DNA of 64,000 nt from Rhizobium sp. R634 (GTDB lineage: Bacteria; Pseudomonadota; Alphaproteobacteria; Rhizobiales; Rhizobiaceae): NCBI RefSeq assembly GCF_002211305.1, contig NZ_LOKW01000008.1, positions 62,001-126,000 on the forward strand. The letters are read 5' to 3'. Shown in pieces: positions 25,042 to 33,612 of this stretch. Each line of letters begins with the position of its first letter. The first letter of the stretch is position 1. Made by a program: the position numbers and the translations under genes. The notes beneath the pieces are model-generated. The model made no database searches, was not told where the DNA came from, and saw nothing but the letters and a program-made list of their open reading frames with translations.

Positions 25042-25968
25042 ATGGATATCGTTTCGGCATTGCGGACCTTCCAGCGCGTCGTGGAGACGGGGTCCTTCTC
25101 GGCGGCGGCGCACGATCTCGACGTGACGCAGCCGGCGGTCTCGCGACAGGTCGCAGCACTTGAAGGCCATTTCAACACGCGCCTTCTGCACCGCACGACG
25201 AGCGGCCTGTCGCTGACGGCGGAGGGGGAGCGGATGCTGCCGATGGCGCTCCGGATTCTCGAGGCGGTGGAGGAGCTTGGCGATGCGGCCGGTTCTGAGG
25301 GCGCGATGGCTTCAGGGAAGGTCAGGCTCAGCGTTCCAGCGCCGCTCGGCCTCTATCTCAGCGAGCGGCTCGGCGATTTTCTCGCCGCCCATCCGAAACT
25401 CTCGGTCGAGCTGCTCTTCAGGGAGCAAAGCTCTGACATGATCGAGGAGCGGCTGGATCTCGAAGTGCGCCTCGGCCCGGTCGCCGACAGCAGCCTCGTC
25501 TGCCGGCGGATCGGCTGGACGACCGCCTTCCTCGTCGCGTCTCCCGCCTATCTCGCGCGGAAATCCGCTCCGCGCGCACCTCGGGATATCAAGGACCATG
25601 AATGCCTGTGCTACAACAGGGCGGGCGAGGCCAATAGCTGGTCCTTCTCGAATGGCTCGGAAGACATATCGGTCCGGATTTCGCCGCGGCTGACGGCCTG
25701 CAATGCGGTGGCCATTCACCGGGCGGCCCTTGCCGGAGCGGGTCTCGCGGTGCTCTCGCACATCATTGCCAGGCCTGATATCGCCGCCGGCAGGCTGATC
25801 CCCGTGATGGAGAACTACCAGCCAAGCCGGCTGCCGGTCACCGTCGTCTATCCCTCGCGGCGCAACATGCCGCTGCGCGTCAAGACGGTTCTGGATTTTC
25901 TCATCGGCGCCATGGCGCAGGACCCGTCCATGTGCGCGAGCGGCGCGGACCGGCCGTGGGAGGGATGA
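25042..25968 (+). CDS. LysR-family transcriptional regulator
   Basis: 308 residues. Canonical N-terminal winged helix (ALRTFQRVVETGSFSAAAHDLDVTQPAVSRQVAALE) and a substrate-binding domain of the CrgA/DmlR-like type, with no missing parts. Divergent from the CMD-SDR-cupin operon across 131 bp that hold both the Rrf2-type palindromes and its own dyad. The ligand is not predictable; co-control of the divergent operon is plausible. Followed by a 70-bp gap and a helicase gene on the same strand. Confidence 0.92.
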   Translation: MDIVSALRTFQRVVETGSFSAAAHDLDVTQPAVSRQVAALEGHFNTRLLHRTTSGLSLTAEGERMLPMALRILEAVEELGDAAGSEGAMASGKVRLSVPAPLGLYLSERLGDFLAAHPKLSVELLFREQSSDMIEERLDLEVRLGPVADSSLVCRRIGWTTAFLVASPAYLARKSAPRAPRDIKDHECLCYNRAGEANSWSFSNGSEDISVRISPRLTACNAVAIHRAALAGAGLAVLSHIIARPDIAAGRLIPVMENYQPSRLPVTVVYPSRRNMPLRVKTVLDFLIGAMAQDPSMCASGADRPWEG

Positions 25969-26038
25969 TCGCCCGGCCCAAGCGATTTGCCGTTTTCCGC
26001 CTTGCCTAAATCAGGCGAATCCTGCCAAGTCGCCGATC

Positions 26039-27166
26039 ATGCAATTTGCGCCGCAACAAGACGAAGCCCTGAAGGCTGTTTCGAAATGGCTGAACGAAGG
26101 GCGCTCGCCGCTCTTTCGCCTGTTCGGCTATGCCGGAACGGGCAAGACGACGCTTGCCCGGCATTTCGCCGAGAATGTCGATGGCGACGTGCTGTTTGCC
26201 GCCTTCACCGGCAAGGCCGCGCAGGTGCTGCGCTCGCGCGGCGCTTCCAATGCCAAGACCATCCACTCGCTGATCTACCGCCCGCGCGGCGAAGAAGCGG
26301 TGGAGGACGAGGAGACCGGCAAGACCTCGATCGCGCCGATGTTTTCGATCAACCGACAAAGCCCGGTCGCGAAAGCGGCGCTGATCATCGTCGACGAATG
26401 CTCGATGGTGGACGAGGCGCTCGGCAAGGACCTGATGAGCTTCGGCACGCCGATCCTGGTGCTCGGCGATCCCGGCCAGCTGCCGCCGGTTTCGGGCGGC
26501 GGCTATTTCACCAATCAGGAGCCGGATTACCTGCTGACCGATATCCACCGGCAGGCGCGCGACAACCCGATCATCAAGCTCGCCATGCAGGTGCGCGAAG
26601 GCAATGAGATCATGTATGGCGACTACGGCACTGCCAAGGTGATCTCGAAGAACGAGGTGACGCAGCAGCTGGTGCTCGATGCCGACCAGGTGCTCGTCGG
26701 CACCAACCGGACGCGGCGGCGCTATAATCAGCGCCTGCGCGAATTGAAGGGTTTCAGCGCCGATTATCCCCAGACCGGCGACAAGCTCGTCTGCCTCCGG
26801 AACGATCCGGCCAAGGGTTTGCTCAACGGCTCGCTCTGGCAGGTGATGACTTCGTCGAAGGAAACGACGAAACCCGGCATCAATCTGCTCGTCCGTCCCG
26901 AGGACGACGACATGGATCGAGGTGCGGCCAAGATCAAGCTGCTCAAACAGGCCTTCGAGGATGTCGAGGGCGAGATCCCGTGGAACACCCGCAAGCGCTA
27001 CGACGAGTTCGACTACGGTTATGCCCTGACCGTCCACAAGGCGCAGGGCTCGCAATGGAACGACGTCGTGCTCTTCGACGAGAGCTGGGCCTTTCGCGAC
27101 ACGCGGGAGCGCTGGCTCTATACGGCGATCACGCGCGCGGCGGAGACCCTGACGATCGTGCGCTGA
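26039..27166 (+). CDS. RecD-like superfamily 1 DNA helicase/ATPase
   Basis: 375 residues: Walker A GYAGTGKTTLA (about 30), Walker B IIVDECSMVDE (about 115), GDPGQLPPV motif III, and the C-terminal UvrD-C2 motif YALTVHKAQGSQW with TAITRAA. It is much shorter than RecD, so a stand-alone RecD2-like or exodeoxyribonuclease V-type helicase. It acts on DNA during repair or replication restart; no RecB/RecC neighbour is present. Start ATG 26039 without a notable SD. Confidence 0.9.
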   Translation: MQFAPQQDEALKAVSKWLNEGRSPLFRLFGYAGTGKTTLARHFAENVDGDVLFAAFTGKAAQVLRSRGASNAKTIHSLIYRPRGEEAVEDEETGKTSIAPMFSINRQSPVAKAALIIVDECSMVDEALGKDLMSFGTPILVLGDPGQLPPVSGGGYFTNQEPDYLLTDIHRQARDNPIIKLAMQVREGNEIMYGDYGTAKVISKNEVTQQLVLDADQVLVGTNRTRRRYNQRLRELKGFSADYPQTGDKLVCLRNDPAKGLLNGSLWQVMTSSKETTKPGINLLVRPEDDDMDRGAAKIKLLKQAFEDVEGEIPWNTRKRYDEFDYGYALTVHKAQGSQWNDVVLFDESWAFRDTRERWLYTAITRAAETLTIVR

Positions 27167-27253
27167 TGGTGATCGTGCCGCGATCCCGGTCGAACGGCTC
27201 GGTTGTCCGCCTAGGAAAGGCCCGCCTTTATCCGGCTGCCACTAGCTAACCCC

Positions 27254-27397
27254 TCCCCAACCCCTCCCCACAAGGGGGAGGGACTAACGCGGTGCGCCGG
27301 CTGCGCCAAGCATCAAGCCTTCTGCGGATGAAACCGTGAATGGAAGGCAACGGGCGTGGCAGGTTAGCCCCTCCCCCTTGTGGGGAGGGGTTGGGGA
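27254..27397. repeat. 35-bp inverted repeat pair (34/35 identical)
   Basis: 27254-27288 and 27363-27397 are reverse complements with one mismatch, 74 bp apart, each built on a CCCCTCCCCACAAGGGG core. They lie in the 290-bp gap between the helicase gene and the MerR-LuxR gene, and look like a mobile-repeat doublet or a large stem-loop. No gene seen in the gap. Confidence 0.85.
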
Positions 27398-27456
27398 CGG
27401 GGCTTGTCATGCTCAGACGGGGAAGGGGACGGTGGCGGCCGTCGGGGCGTGTCGGA

Positions 27457-28149
27457 TTACGCCTGGACGATGCCGAGCAGGACTGCCTTGGCGATCGCCT
27501 GGAAGCGGTTGTTGGCGCGAAATTTCAGGATGATTCCGGCTTCGAGATCCCTGGTCTCGTCATGCTTCAGGTCGAGCGCCCGGGCGATGCGCTGGGTGGA
27601 GTAGCCTTCGGCCATCAGTTCCAGGCAGCGCTTTTCCTGCGGGGTCAGGCTGGAATTGTCCTGGTTGTCGTTGAGCGGCTGCGTCCCGATGCCCTCGTCG
27701 AAATCCAGGAGGTCGCCGACCTGCTGGAGCTGGCGGTGGAGCGTCGACATTTCGGCCGTCAGCTCGCGTTTGCGCACCTGCAGGGCCTCGCGGAACATCG
27801 CTTCGGCCGATTCCTGCGAATCGGCGGCGCGAAGCTCGTGCATCAATTCCTGGATGACGGCGATCGGCATGCCCGTCTCGCGGCAGACGGTGATGACGGC
27901 CATGCGCATCACGTCGTCTTCGCCATAGACCCGCATCAGGCCGATGCGATTTGCCGAAATCAATCCCTTTTCTTCGTAGAAATGCAGTGTCCTGTGCGTG
28001 ACCCCGAATGCGTTTGCCATATCGGCAATCGGCACGGGGCCATCAGGCAAATCCGGCGGCAGCGCGGCCGAAGGCAGAAACCGGTATTTGGACCGGGCCT
28101 CCGAAGCGATACCGGCGGTAGCAAACAGGCGTTTGGAACCGTCTGGCAT
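27457..28149 (-). CDS. MerR regulator with C-terminal LuxR-type HTH
   Basis: 230 residues. MerR-type winged helix (about 43-115: IADMANAFGVTHRTLHFYEEKGLI), a coiled-coil dimerisation helix (about 120-165, ALQVRKRELTAEMSTLHRQLQQ), then a GerE/LuxR-like HTH (about 172-230: LTPQEKRCLELMAEGYSTQRIARAL). Two DNA-binding domains in one chain is unusual; MerR proteins normally end in an effector domain. Start ATG 28149 is preceded by AGGAGGG; the frame upstream to 28290 lacks this support. Signal and targets unknown. Confidence 0.85.
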   Translation of the reverse strand: MPDGSKRLFATAGIASEARSKYRFLPSAALPPDLPDGPVPIADMANAFGVTHRTLHFYEEKGLISANRIGLMRVYGEDDVMRMAVITVCRETGMPIAVIQELMHELRAADSQESAEAMFREALQVRKRELTAEMSTLHRQLQQVGDLLDFDEGIGTQPLNDNQDNSSLTPQEKRCLELMAEGYSTQRIARALDLKHDETRDLEAGIILKFRANNRFQAIAKAVLLGIVQA

Positions 28150-28593
28150 GAACCCTCCTAGGGCATCGTGTTGCACCTCATGCGGTCTTGCCAGTTGCTT
28201 CCCGGTCGCGGCGAGTGGGGTTTCCTCTAGGCGTTCTTCTATGGGAAAAGAAGCAGTACGCGGCCTACGTTTACGCGATACAATGTCCACGTTATGCGTG
28301 AACGATCTTTTTTATAAGTGCTAAAAATAATCTCTTTTAAATGGGATAGCAACGTGACGGCGTGTTCTGCGCGATCCGCGCAGCATGCTGGGGAAAAACA
28401 CGGGTTTTGCCGCCGCAGCGGCCGACCTTCTTGGAAGGCGACGGAAACTACTATTTACGGTACGCACTCGGTACTGCAAATGCGGATCCATCAGCGATCG
28501 GCATTGCATTCATCTGCGATTCTCGTTGGCCATTGCGAGACACTTGGCTTAAAAGCGGGGCCTCCCGTTTCCGAGACCGATGGATAATCCGCC
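28150..28593. other. 444-bp intergenic region, AT-rich centre
   Basis: Between divergent MerR-LuxR and pdxJ. No credible gene: the frame 28362-29102 is mostly antisense-quality and overlaps pdxJ. An AT-rich stretch (about 28307-28350) and an imperfect dyad GTTTACGCGATAC ... GTTATGCGTGAAC (28269-28303, 9 of 13 positions paired) may be promoter and operator for the divergent genes. Confidence 0.5.
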
Positions 28594-29346
28594 ATGCCAG
28601 CCAAGCTCTCCGTCAACCTCAATGCCATCGCCATGCTGCGCAACCGGCGCGATCTGCCCTGGCCGAGCGTCGAAGCGCTCGGGCGCATCGCGCTTGCCGC
28701 TGGCGCCAGCGGCCTGACGGTGCATCCGCGTCCCGACCAGCGCCATATAAGGTTTTCCGACCTGCCCGTCATCCGCAACCTGATCGACGACGAATTTCCG
28801 CAGGCGGAGTTCAACATCGAGGGCTATCCCACCGAGGAATTCCTCGAACTCTGCGCCGGCGCCGCACCCGAGCAGGTGACGCTGGTGCCCGACGATCCCG
28901 CGCAGGCAACCTCCGATCACGGCTGGGATTTCCGCAAGCATCAGGCATTCCTGACCGATGTCGTGGCGCGGCTGAAGAAGATGGGATGCCGGGTCTCGCT
29001 GTTTGCCGATGGCGACGGCGATGCCGAAGCGGTGAAGCTGGCGAAGGCGACCGGCGCCGACCGGATCGAGCTCTATACCGGCCCTTATGGCGGCTGCTAT
29101 GACGCGCCGGAGCGGGCAGCGCCGATCCTCGAAGCGCTCGGGCAGACGGCGGATGCGGCGCTCGCCATCGGCCTTGCCGTCAATGCCGGGCATGATCTGA
29201 CGGTGGCCAACCTGCCGGATCTGGTGAAGCGGATTCCGGCGCTGGCCGAAGTCTCGATCGGCCATGGGCTGACGGCCGATGCGCTGGAGTACGGGATGGC
29301 CGAGACGGTGCGGCGGTTCTGCCGGGCTTGCGGGCAGGTGGTTTGA
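28594..29346 (+). CDS. pdxJ: Pyridoxine 5'-phosphate synthase
   Basis: 250 residues, TIM barrel that condenses 1-deoxyxylulose-5-phosphate with 3-amino-2-oxopropyl phosphate to PNP, the ring-closing step of vitamin B6 synthesis. The family motif HPRPDQRHI (phosphate/His catalysis) is at about residues 47-55, with [12 protein letters not shown] and the C-terminal GHGLTADAL motif present. No pdxA adjoins. Upstream lies a 444-bp non-coding gap; downstream a repeat cluster. Confidence 0.95.
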   Translation: MPAKLSVNLNAIAMLRNRRDLPWPSVEALGRIALAAGASGLTVHPRPDQRHIRFSDLPVIRNLIDDEFPQAEFNIEGYPTEEFLELCAGAAPEQVTLVPDDPAQATSDHGWDFRKHQAFLTDVVARLKKMGCRVSLFADGDGDAEAVKLAKATGADRIELYTGPYGGCYDAPERAAPILEALGQTADAALAIGLAVNAGHDLTVANLPDLVKRIPALAEVSIGHGLTADALEYGMAETVRRFCRACGQVV

Positions 29347-29432
29347 TAGGACGCTGTTTCCCTCTACACTTTGGTGGGGGAAGAGGCCCGGCATTTCTGG
29401 CCGTGAGGGATATAACGCGTTTTGAGTCTCCT

Positions 29433-29612
29433 GCGCCCAAGGACTTGGGCGCGCTGGATTCCTGTGACGAGCACAGGAATGAGGGTGGAGAAGTCGTGCT
29501 TCCCATCAACCGCTGCCTCAATGGACACGGCAAATTCGGGCAAGGCGCTCAATTTACCCTCCTCATTCCTGTGCTTGTCACAGGAATCCAGCCACGGCGC
29601 GTCTGCGCCGTG
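29433..29612. repeat. Composite palindromic repeat unit
   Basis: The 351-bp gap after pdxJ has no gene. It holds hairpin GCGCCCAA/TTGGGCGC (29433-29452), ATTCCTGTG/CACAGGAAT (29458-29480), the same core inverted at 29565-29587, and CACGGCGC/GCGCCGTG (29593-29612). The same four modules recur in another order near 38585-38720, so it is a mosaic repeat. Confidence 0.8.
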
Positions 29613-29697
29613 AGTGACTCACCGCACGTGATGAGATTTTCAGCGTCCAAATCAGAGCGCGCTCATCCCGGCGGCAACGCAGGGATGAGCGGAAAGC

Positions 29698-30606
29698 TCA
29701 ATGGCCTCCGGCGTTGCCAGCCGTCGTCAGCGCCGCCTTGTGCGCCACGAAGAAATCCTTCAGCGGCTGCGGCTGTCTGCCGGTCAGCTTGGTGAAATCG
29801 CCGGTGACGATGTCGAAGTTGCCGGCGCGGATGTTGGCGTCGGCGGAGACCAGCATGTCGGCGACGAAGCCGGGGAGGCCGGCGCCGCGCATGCCCTGGC
29901 CGAGCTGTTCGTCATTGACGTCGATCACTTCGAGCGGCTTGCCTGATGCTTCGGCGACGATGGCGGCGATCTCGCGGTTGTTGAGCGACACTGCGCCGGT
30001 CAGCGTGTAGGTGGCGCTTTCGGAGGTGCCGGAGGCAAGGGCTGCGGCAATCGCCAGCGCGCAGTCGTCACGCGAAATGGTTGCGACCTTGCCGTTGCCG
30101 GTGGCGCTGTACCATTTGCCGCCCTGCAGGTTATGCGGCATGCTGTGCAGGTAATTGTCGTGATACCAGGCGTCGCGGATGATCGTGTAGGCAATGCCGC
30201 TTGCCTTGATGGCGTTTTCGGTGCCGAGATGGTCGGGCGCGAAGGTGACGAGCGAGTTGTCCGGCGCCGGCATCGAGGTATAGGCGATGTGCTTGACGCC
30301 TGCCTTGGCGGCAGCGGCGACGGCGGCCTTGTGCTGGGCGAGGCGCTTGCCGGGGGTGTCGAGCGCATCGGTGCTGATGATCAGCAGCCGGTCGATGCCG
30401 GCGAAGGCCTGTTCCAGGCCGGCGGCATCATCGAAATCGGCCTTGCGGGTGACGACACCCTTGCTGGCGAGCCCGGCGAGCTTCTCCGGGCTGCGAGTCG
30501 CCGCGACGATCTTGCCGGGGGCGACATGATAGGTCTCGATGAGGTGATGGATGACGCGCTGGCCGAGCTGCCCGGCGGCGCCGGTGACCAGGATGGTTTC
30601 GCTCAT
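29698..30606 (-). CDS. NAD(P)H:quinone reductase-like SDR (QorB/YtfG type)
   Basis: 302 residues; N-terminal TGAAGQLGQRVIHHL dinucleotide motif, NmrA-type fold, similar in layout to E. coli QorB. Reduces quinones with NAD(P)H or senses redox state. It is divergent from an HxlR regulator with a 120-bp gap that carries dyads; E. coli has the same pairing (ytfG/ytfH), which supports local control. Start ATG 30606 follows GGAAACGACCT. Confidence 0.88.
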   Translation of the reverse strand: MSETILVTGAAGQLGQRVIHHLIETYHVAPGKIVAATRSPEKLAGLASKGVVTRKADFDDAAGLEQAFAGIDRLLIISTDALDTPGKRLAQHKAAVAAAAKAGVKHIAYTSMPAPDNSLVTFAPDHLGTENAIKASGIAYTIIRDAWYHDNYLHSMPHNLQGGKWYSATGNGKVATISRDDCALAIAAALASGTSESATYTLTGAVSLNNREIAAIVAEASGKPLEVIDVNDEQLGQGMRGAGLPGFVADMLVSADANIRAGNFDIVTGDFTKLTGRQPQPLKDFFVAHKAALTTAGNAGGH

Positions 30607-30632
30607 AGGTCGTTTCCTTTTGCGTTTAGCTG

Positions 30633-30709
30633 GTCTCGAAAAGAGACTAACGCTAGATTGGGAATTGACCTCGCGGTGTAAAGAAGGCAGTTTTTCGGCT
30701 GTAAGTTAC
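30633..30709. promoter_or_regulatory. Dyads between the qorB-like and hxlR genes
   Basis: GTCTC-GAAAA-GAGAC in the middle of the gap and a perfect GTAA-G-TTAC at 30701-30709, 17 bp before the hxlR start. A TTGACC at 30665 may be a -35. HxlR proteins usually bind such short dyads and repress both genes. Assignment is by position only. Confidence 0.4.
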
Positions 30710-30726
30710 CAGAAGGGAACCAGCAG

Positions 30727-31143
30727 ATGAGCGGCGCAGTCCTCAGTCTGAAGAACAGGATGCCGGGCGCGCGGCGCGAGATCGATCTTGCCGGCCTCGA
30801 TTTTTCCAATTGCCCGGTCCGGGACATGATGCAGCAGATCGGCGGAAAATGGTCGACGCTGCTGCTGGAAGTGCTGGCCGCCGAGCCCCGCCGCTTCGGC
30901 GAACTCAGGCGGATGCTTCCCGATATTTCGCAGCGCATGCTGACGCAGACGCTGCGCGACCTGCAGCGGGACGGCTATATCGGCCGCGAGGTCTTCCCGA
31001 CGAAGCCGCCGAGCGTCGAATATTCGATGACCGATTTGGGCCACTCGCTCTACCAGCCGCTGTCGCAGCTGTTGAATTGGGCGGAAGCGAACCACGATGC
31101 CGTGCGCGCTGCCCGCTCGCGTTTCGATTCAGCCGAAGGCTAG
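30727..31143 (+). CDS. HxlR-family transcriptional regulator
   Basis: 138 residues; winged helix of the HxlR type (NCPVRDMMQQIGGKWSTLLLEVLA ... RFGELRRMLPDISQRMLTQTLRDLQRDG). The Cys in NCPVRD is conserved in QorR/HypR-like oxidant or quinone sensors. It faces the qorB-like gene and probably represses it until quinones or oxidants modify the cysteine. Its stop codon TAG (31141-31143) is the first three bases of a palindromic repeat. Confidence 0.92.
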   Translation: MSGAVLSLKNRMPGARREIDLAGLDFSNCPVRDMMQQIGGKWSTLLLEVLAAEPRRFGELRRMLPDISQRMLTQTLRDLQRDGYIGREVFPTKPPSVEYSMTDLGHSLYQPLSQLLNWAEANHDAVRAARSRFDSAEG

Positions 31144-31255
31144 AGCGTGATGCCGAAAAGTGTGAGCGGTTTTCGGACGACATCATGCTCTAACTCTTTA
31201 ATTTAGAACAGGATTCAGATTTTAGGCCAACCGGGCCTAAAATCATCCTGTTCTA
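31141..31255. repeat. Two tandem palindromes at the 3' end of hxlR
   Basis: First palindrome 31141-31192: 12-bp arms with one mismatch (TAGAGCGTGATG against CATCATGCTCTA) and inner CCGAAAA/TTTTCGG arms. Second 31204-31255: perfect 11-bp outer arms (TAGAACAGGAT/ATCCTGTTCTA) and perfect 11-bp inner arms around a 5-nt loop. Both are typical of rhizobial intergenic repeats and may terminate the converging hxlR and DUF6429 transcripts. Confidence 0.85.
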
Positions 31256-31264
31256 GAGCCTCTG

Positions 31265-31495
31265 TCACTTCGCGCGCGTAAACAGCGCGCGAAACAGTTC
31301 CTCCGACCGCTGCAATCCTTCGTCGCTCAGAACGACCGACTTGGCCTTGCCTGCGGGATTGGCGATTAGACCCTTCTTGTACAGACGATCCATGACGTCC
31401 CAGTCGAAGCCTTTCCAGGCGCGATCGCCGTCATGCAGTGTCAGCCAGAGCAAAGCGAGAACGGCATCGTCGATCTTTTCTTCATCCATTTCCAT
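31265..31495 (-). CDS. DUF6429-family small protein
   Basis: 76 residues (MEMDEEKIDDAVLALLWLTLHDGDRAWKGFDW ...), matching the DUF6429 family common in rhizobia and other proteobacteria; function unknown. The fold appears to be a small winged-helix-like domain (DVMDRLYKKGLIANP, VVLSDEGLQRSEELF), so DNA binding is possible but unproven. Stands alone between repeats and the MFS gene. Confidence 0.8.
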   Translation of the reverse strand: MEMDEEKIDDAVLALLWLTLHDGDRAWKGFDWDVMDRLYKKGLIANPAGKAKSVVLSDEGLQRSEELFRALFTRAK

Positions 31496-31602
31496 GCCGG
31501 AAGCATCCCTCCAAGAACGAGAAAACCCTGTCGTGTTCTCACTTTAGCTCACGAATGATCGTGAGATCGACTCCGATTTCCGGGATTATGCGTCGGGTCG
31601 GC

Positions 31603-32811
31603 TCACCTGCCGCGCCCTTCCGTCAAAAATAGCAGGAAGGCGAGCGCCGGAAAGGCGAAGCCGATCCAGGCGGTCATCGTCCAGCCGCCCGTCGCATAGG
31701 CCCAGCCGCCGAGCGCCGAACCGAGCGCGCCGCCGGCAAAGAAGGTCGCCATGAAGAGGCCGTTCAGCCGGCTGCGATGTTCCGGGTTCAGGCCATAGAT
31801 GGCGCGCTGGCCGCAGACGAGATTGGTCGTCACGCCGAAATCGAGCGCGATCGCCGCCACTGTCAGCAGGACCAGGGCGGTAAGCGAGCCATCGCTCGCG
31901 AAATGGCTGATCAGGAAGGAGGCCATGCCGAGCAGCATGGCGATCGTCGAGGCGATCTTCGTCATGCCGCGATCGGCAAGCCGGCCGGCGATCGGCGAGG
32001 CGATAGCGCCGGCCGCACCCGCAAGCGCGAAGAGGGCGATGCCGTTTTGCGTCAGGCCGAAGGCCGGGCTGGCAAGCAGCAGCGGCGTCGTCGTCCAGAA
32101 CAGGCTGAAGGCGCCGAACATGCCGGCCTGATAGAGGGCGCGGCGCTGCAGCACGCGCGAGGTCAGCGCCAGATGCGCCATCGAGGCAAGCAGTTCGCCG
32201 TAGCCGAGCTTGGTCTTCGGCACGCGGACCGGCAGGTTGGCGCGCAGGACGATGGCGAGCACGAGCATCAGTGCGGCGGTGACGTAATAGACCATGTGCC
32301 AGGAAGAGGCCTCGGCGACGAAGCTCGCGAAGGGGCGGGCGAGCATGATGCCGCAGAGCAGGCCGCTCATGACGTTGCCGACGACCTGGCCGCGTGTGGC
32401 ATCCGGCGCCATGTTGGCGGCGAAGGGCACGAGCACCTGGACGGCGACCGAGGCAAGGCCGATCGACAGCGAGGCGGTGAGGAACATGGCGGGCGTCGAA
32501 GAGAGCGCGGCGCCGATCAGGGCGAGAGCCGAGACGGCAATCAGCAGCAGCACCAGGCGGCGGTTTTCGGTGAGGTCGCCGAGCGGCACGATCAGCAGCA
32601 GGCCGAGGCCGTAGCCGATCTGCGTCAGCGTGACGATCAGGCCGGTGGCGGCCGGCGTGAAGCCGAGATCGGCGCTGATCGGGCCGGCGAGCGGCTGGCC
32701 GTAATAAAGATTGGCGGCCACCAGCCCGCAGGCGGCGGCGAAAAGGAAGGTGAGCCAGGGGGATAGCGCTCGTGGAATGGTATTATCCGGGGTGGTGGCT
32801 GAAATGCTCAT
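31603..32811 (-). CDS. MFS transporter
   Basis: 402 residues, twelve hydrophobic segments, with the motif-A-like GDLTENRRLVLL between helices 2 and 3; resembles the Bcr/YnfM drug/metabolite exporter group. Start ATG 32811 with CCGGAG upstream. A TetR regulator lies 117 bp upstream on the same strand, so it is probably a repressor-controlled efflux pump. Substrate unknown. Confidence 0.9.
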   Translation of the reverse strand: MSISATTPDNTIPRALSPWLTFLFAAACGLVAANLYYGQPLAGPISADLGFTPAATGLIVTLTQIGYGLGLLLIVPLGDLTENRRLVLLLIAVSALALIGAALSSTPAMFLTASLSIGLASVAVQVLVPFAANMAPDATRGQVVGNVMSGLLCGIMLARPFASFVAEASSWHMVYYVTAALMLVLAIVLRANLPVRVPKTKLGYGELLASMAHLALTSRVLQRRALYQAGMFGAFSLFWTTTPLLLASPAFGLTQNGIALFALAGAAGAIASPIAGRLADRGMTKIASTIAMLLGMASFLISHFASDGSLTALVLLTVAAIALDFGVTTNLVCGQRAIYGLNPEHRSRLNGLFMATFFAGGALGSALGGWAYATGGWTMTAWIGFAFPALAFLLFLTEGRGR

Positions 32812-32928
32812 CAGAAACTCCGGTATGATTGAAAGGATTAGTCGCAAATCGTCTTACCGCCGCCACCCGTTTCCTGCCGCGGCGCTGGGGGCTAACTCCC
32901 GGGAGCGCCGGTCATCACCGGGGGAGTG

Positions 32929-33552
32929 TCATGTCACCAGTTTCATCGCGGCTTCGGCGGCGGCCGCCATTTCTTCGCCGCTGCGGCCCGTCTTGCCGAT
33001 GACGCGCATGCCCTTGGTGAGGCAGAGAAGCGCCAAAGAGGTTGCGGAGACATCGACATCCGAAGAAATCGAGCCGTCGGCTTGGCCAAGGCGGATCAGG
33101 GCGGCCAAAAGCGTCTCGTCGGTCATGAAGGCGGTGGCGACGCGTTCGGCCGCCTCTTCGTCGAAGAGAGCGAGGTCGCCGGCGCTGCCGACGACGAGGC
33201 AGCCCTGCCTGCCGATTTCGCCATGGGACGAGCCGGCAAAGAAGGTGATCAGCGCATGGAGCTTGTCGCGGCCGGTCTCGACGCTTGCGAGTTCGGCGTC
33301 GAGCAGGCCGCGGCGCACGGCACGGTAACGATCGAAGGCGGCAAGGAAGACGCCGCGCTTGTCCTTGAACGCCTTGTAGATGCTCCCGGAGGCAAGGCCC
33401 ATCGCCTCGGTCAGATCGCTGATCGAGGCGGCGTGGTAGCCGCGCTCGGAAAAGACCTGCAGGGCCGCATCCAATGCGGCGTCCATATCGAACGCGCGCG
33501 GGCGGCCGCGGCTGCGGGTTGTTTCATCCAATTTGAGGCTGGCGTCGGTCAT
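32929..33552 (-). CDS. TetR-family transcriptional regulator
   Basis: 207 residues; N-terminal TetR HTH (ALQVFSERGYHAASISDLTEAMGLASGSIYKAFKDKRGVF) and an all-helical ligand-binding C-terminus. Upstream gene of the TetR-MFS pair. A near-perfect GGAAATGATCGTTTCC dyad at 33565-33580, 13 bp before its start, is a likely autorepression site. Confidence 0.92.
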   Translation of the reverse strand: MTDASLKLDETTRSRGRPRAFDMDAALDAALQVFSERGYHAASISDLTEAMGLASGSIYKAFKDKRGVFLAAFDRYRAVRRGLLDAELASVETGRDKLHALITFFAGSSHGEIGRQGCLVVGSAGDLALFDEEAAERVATAFMTDETLLAALIRLGQADGSISSDVDVSATSLALLCLTKGMRVIGKTGRSGEEMAAAAEAAMKLVT

Positions 33553-33564
33553 GACGCCTAATTA

Positions 33565-33580
33565 GGAAATGATCGTTTCC
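33565..33580. promoter_or_regulatory. Candidate TetR operator GGAAATGATCGTTTCC
   Basis: 14 of 16 positions are symmetric (centre GATC), directly upstream of the TetR start codon. A second clear copy upstream of the MFS gene was not found, so MFS may be read from the TetR promoter. Confidence 0.5.
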
Positions 33581-33612
33581 AAATCAAGCGAAACTTTTGA
33601 GACGCAGCAAAT

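Noticed and set aside
28362..29102. 246-aa frame upstream of and over pdxJ
   Set aside because: Most of it is an out-of-frame reading of pdxJ; no homology motif.
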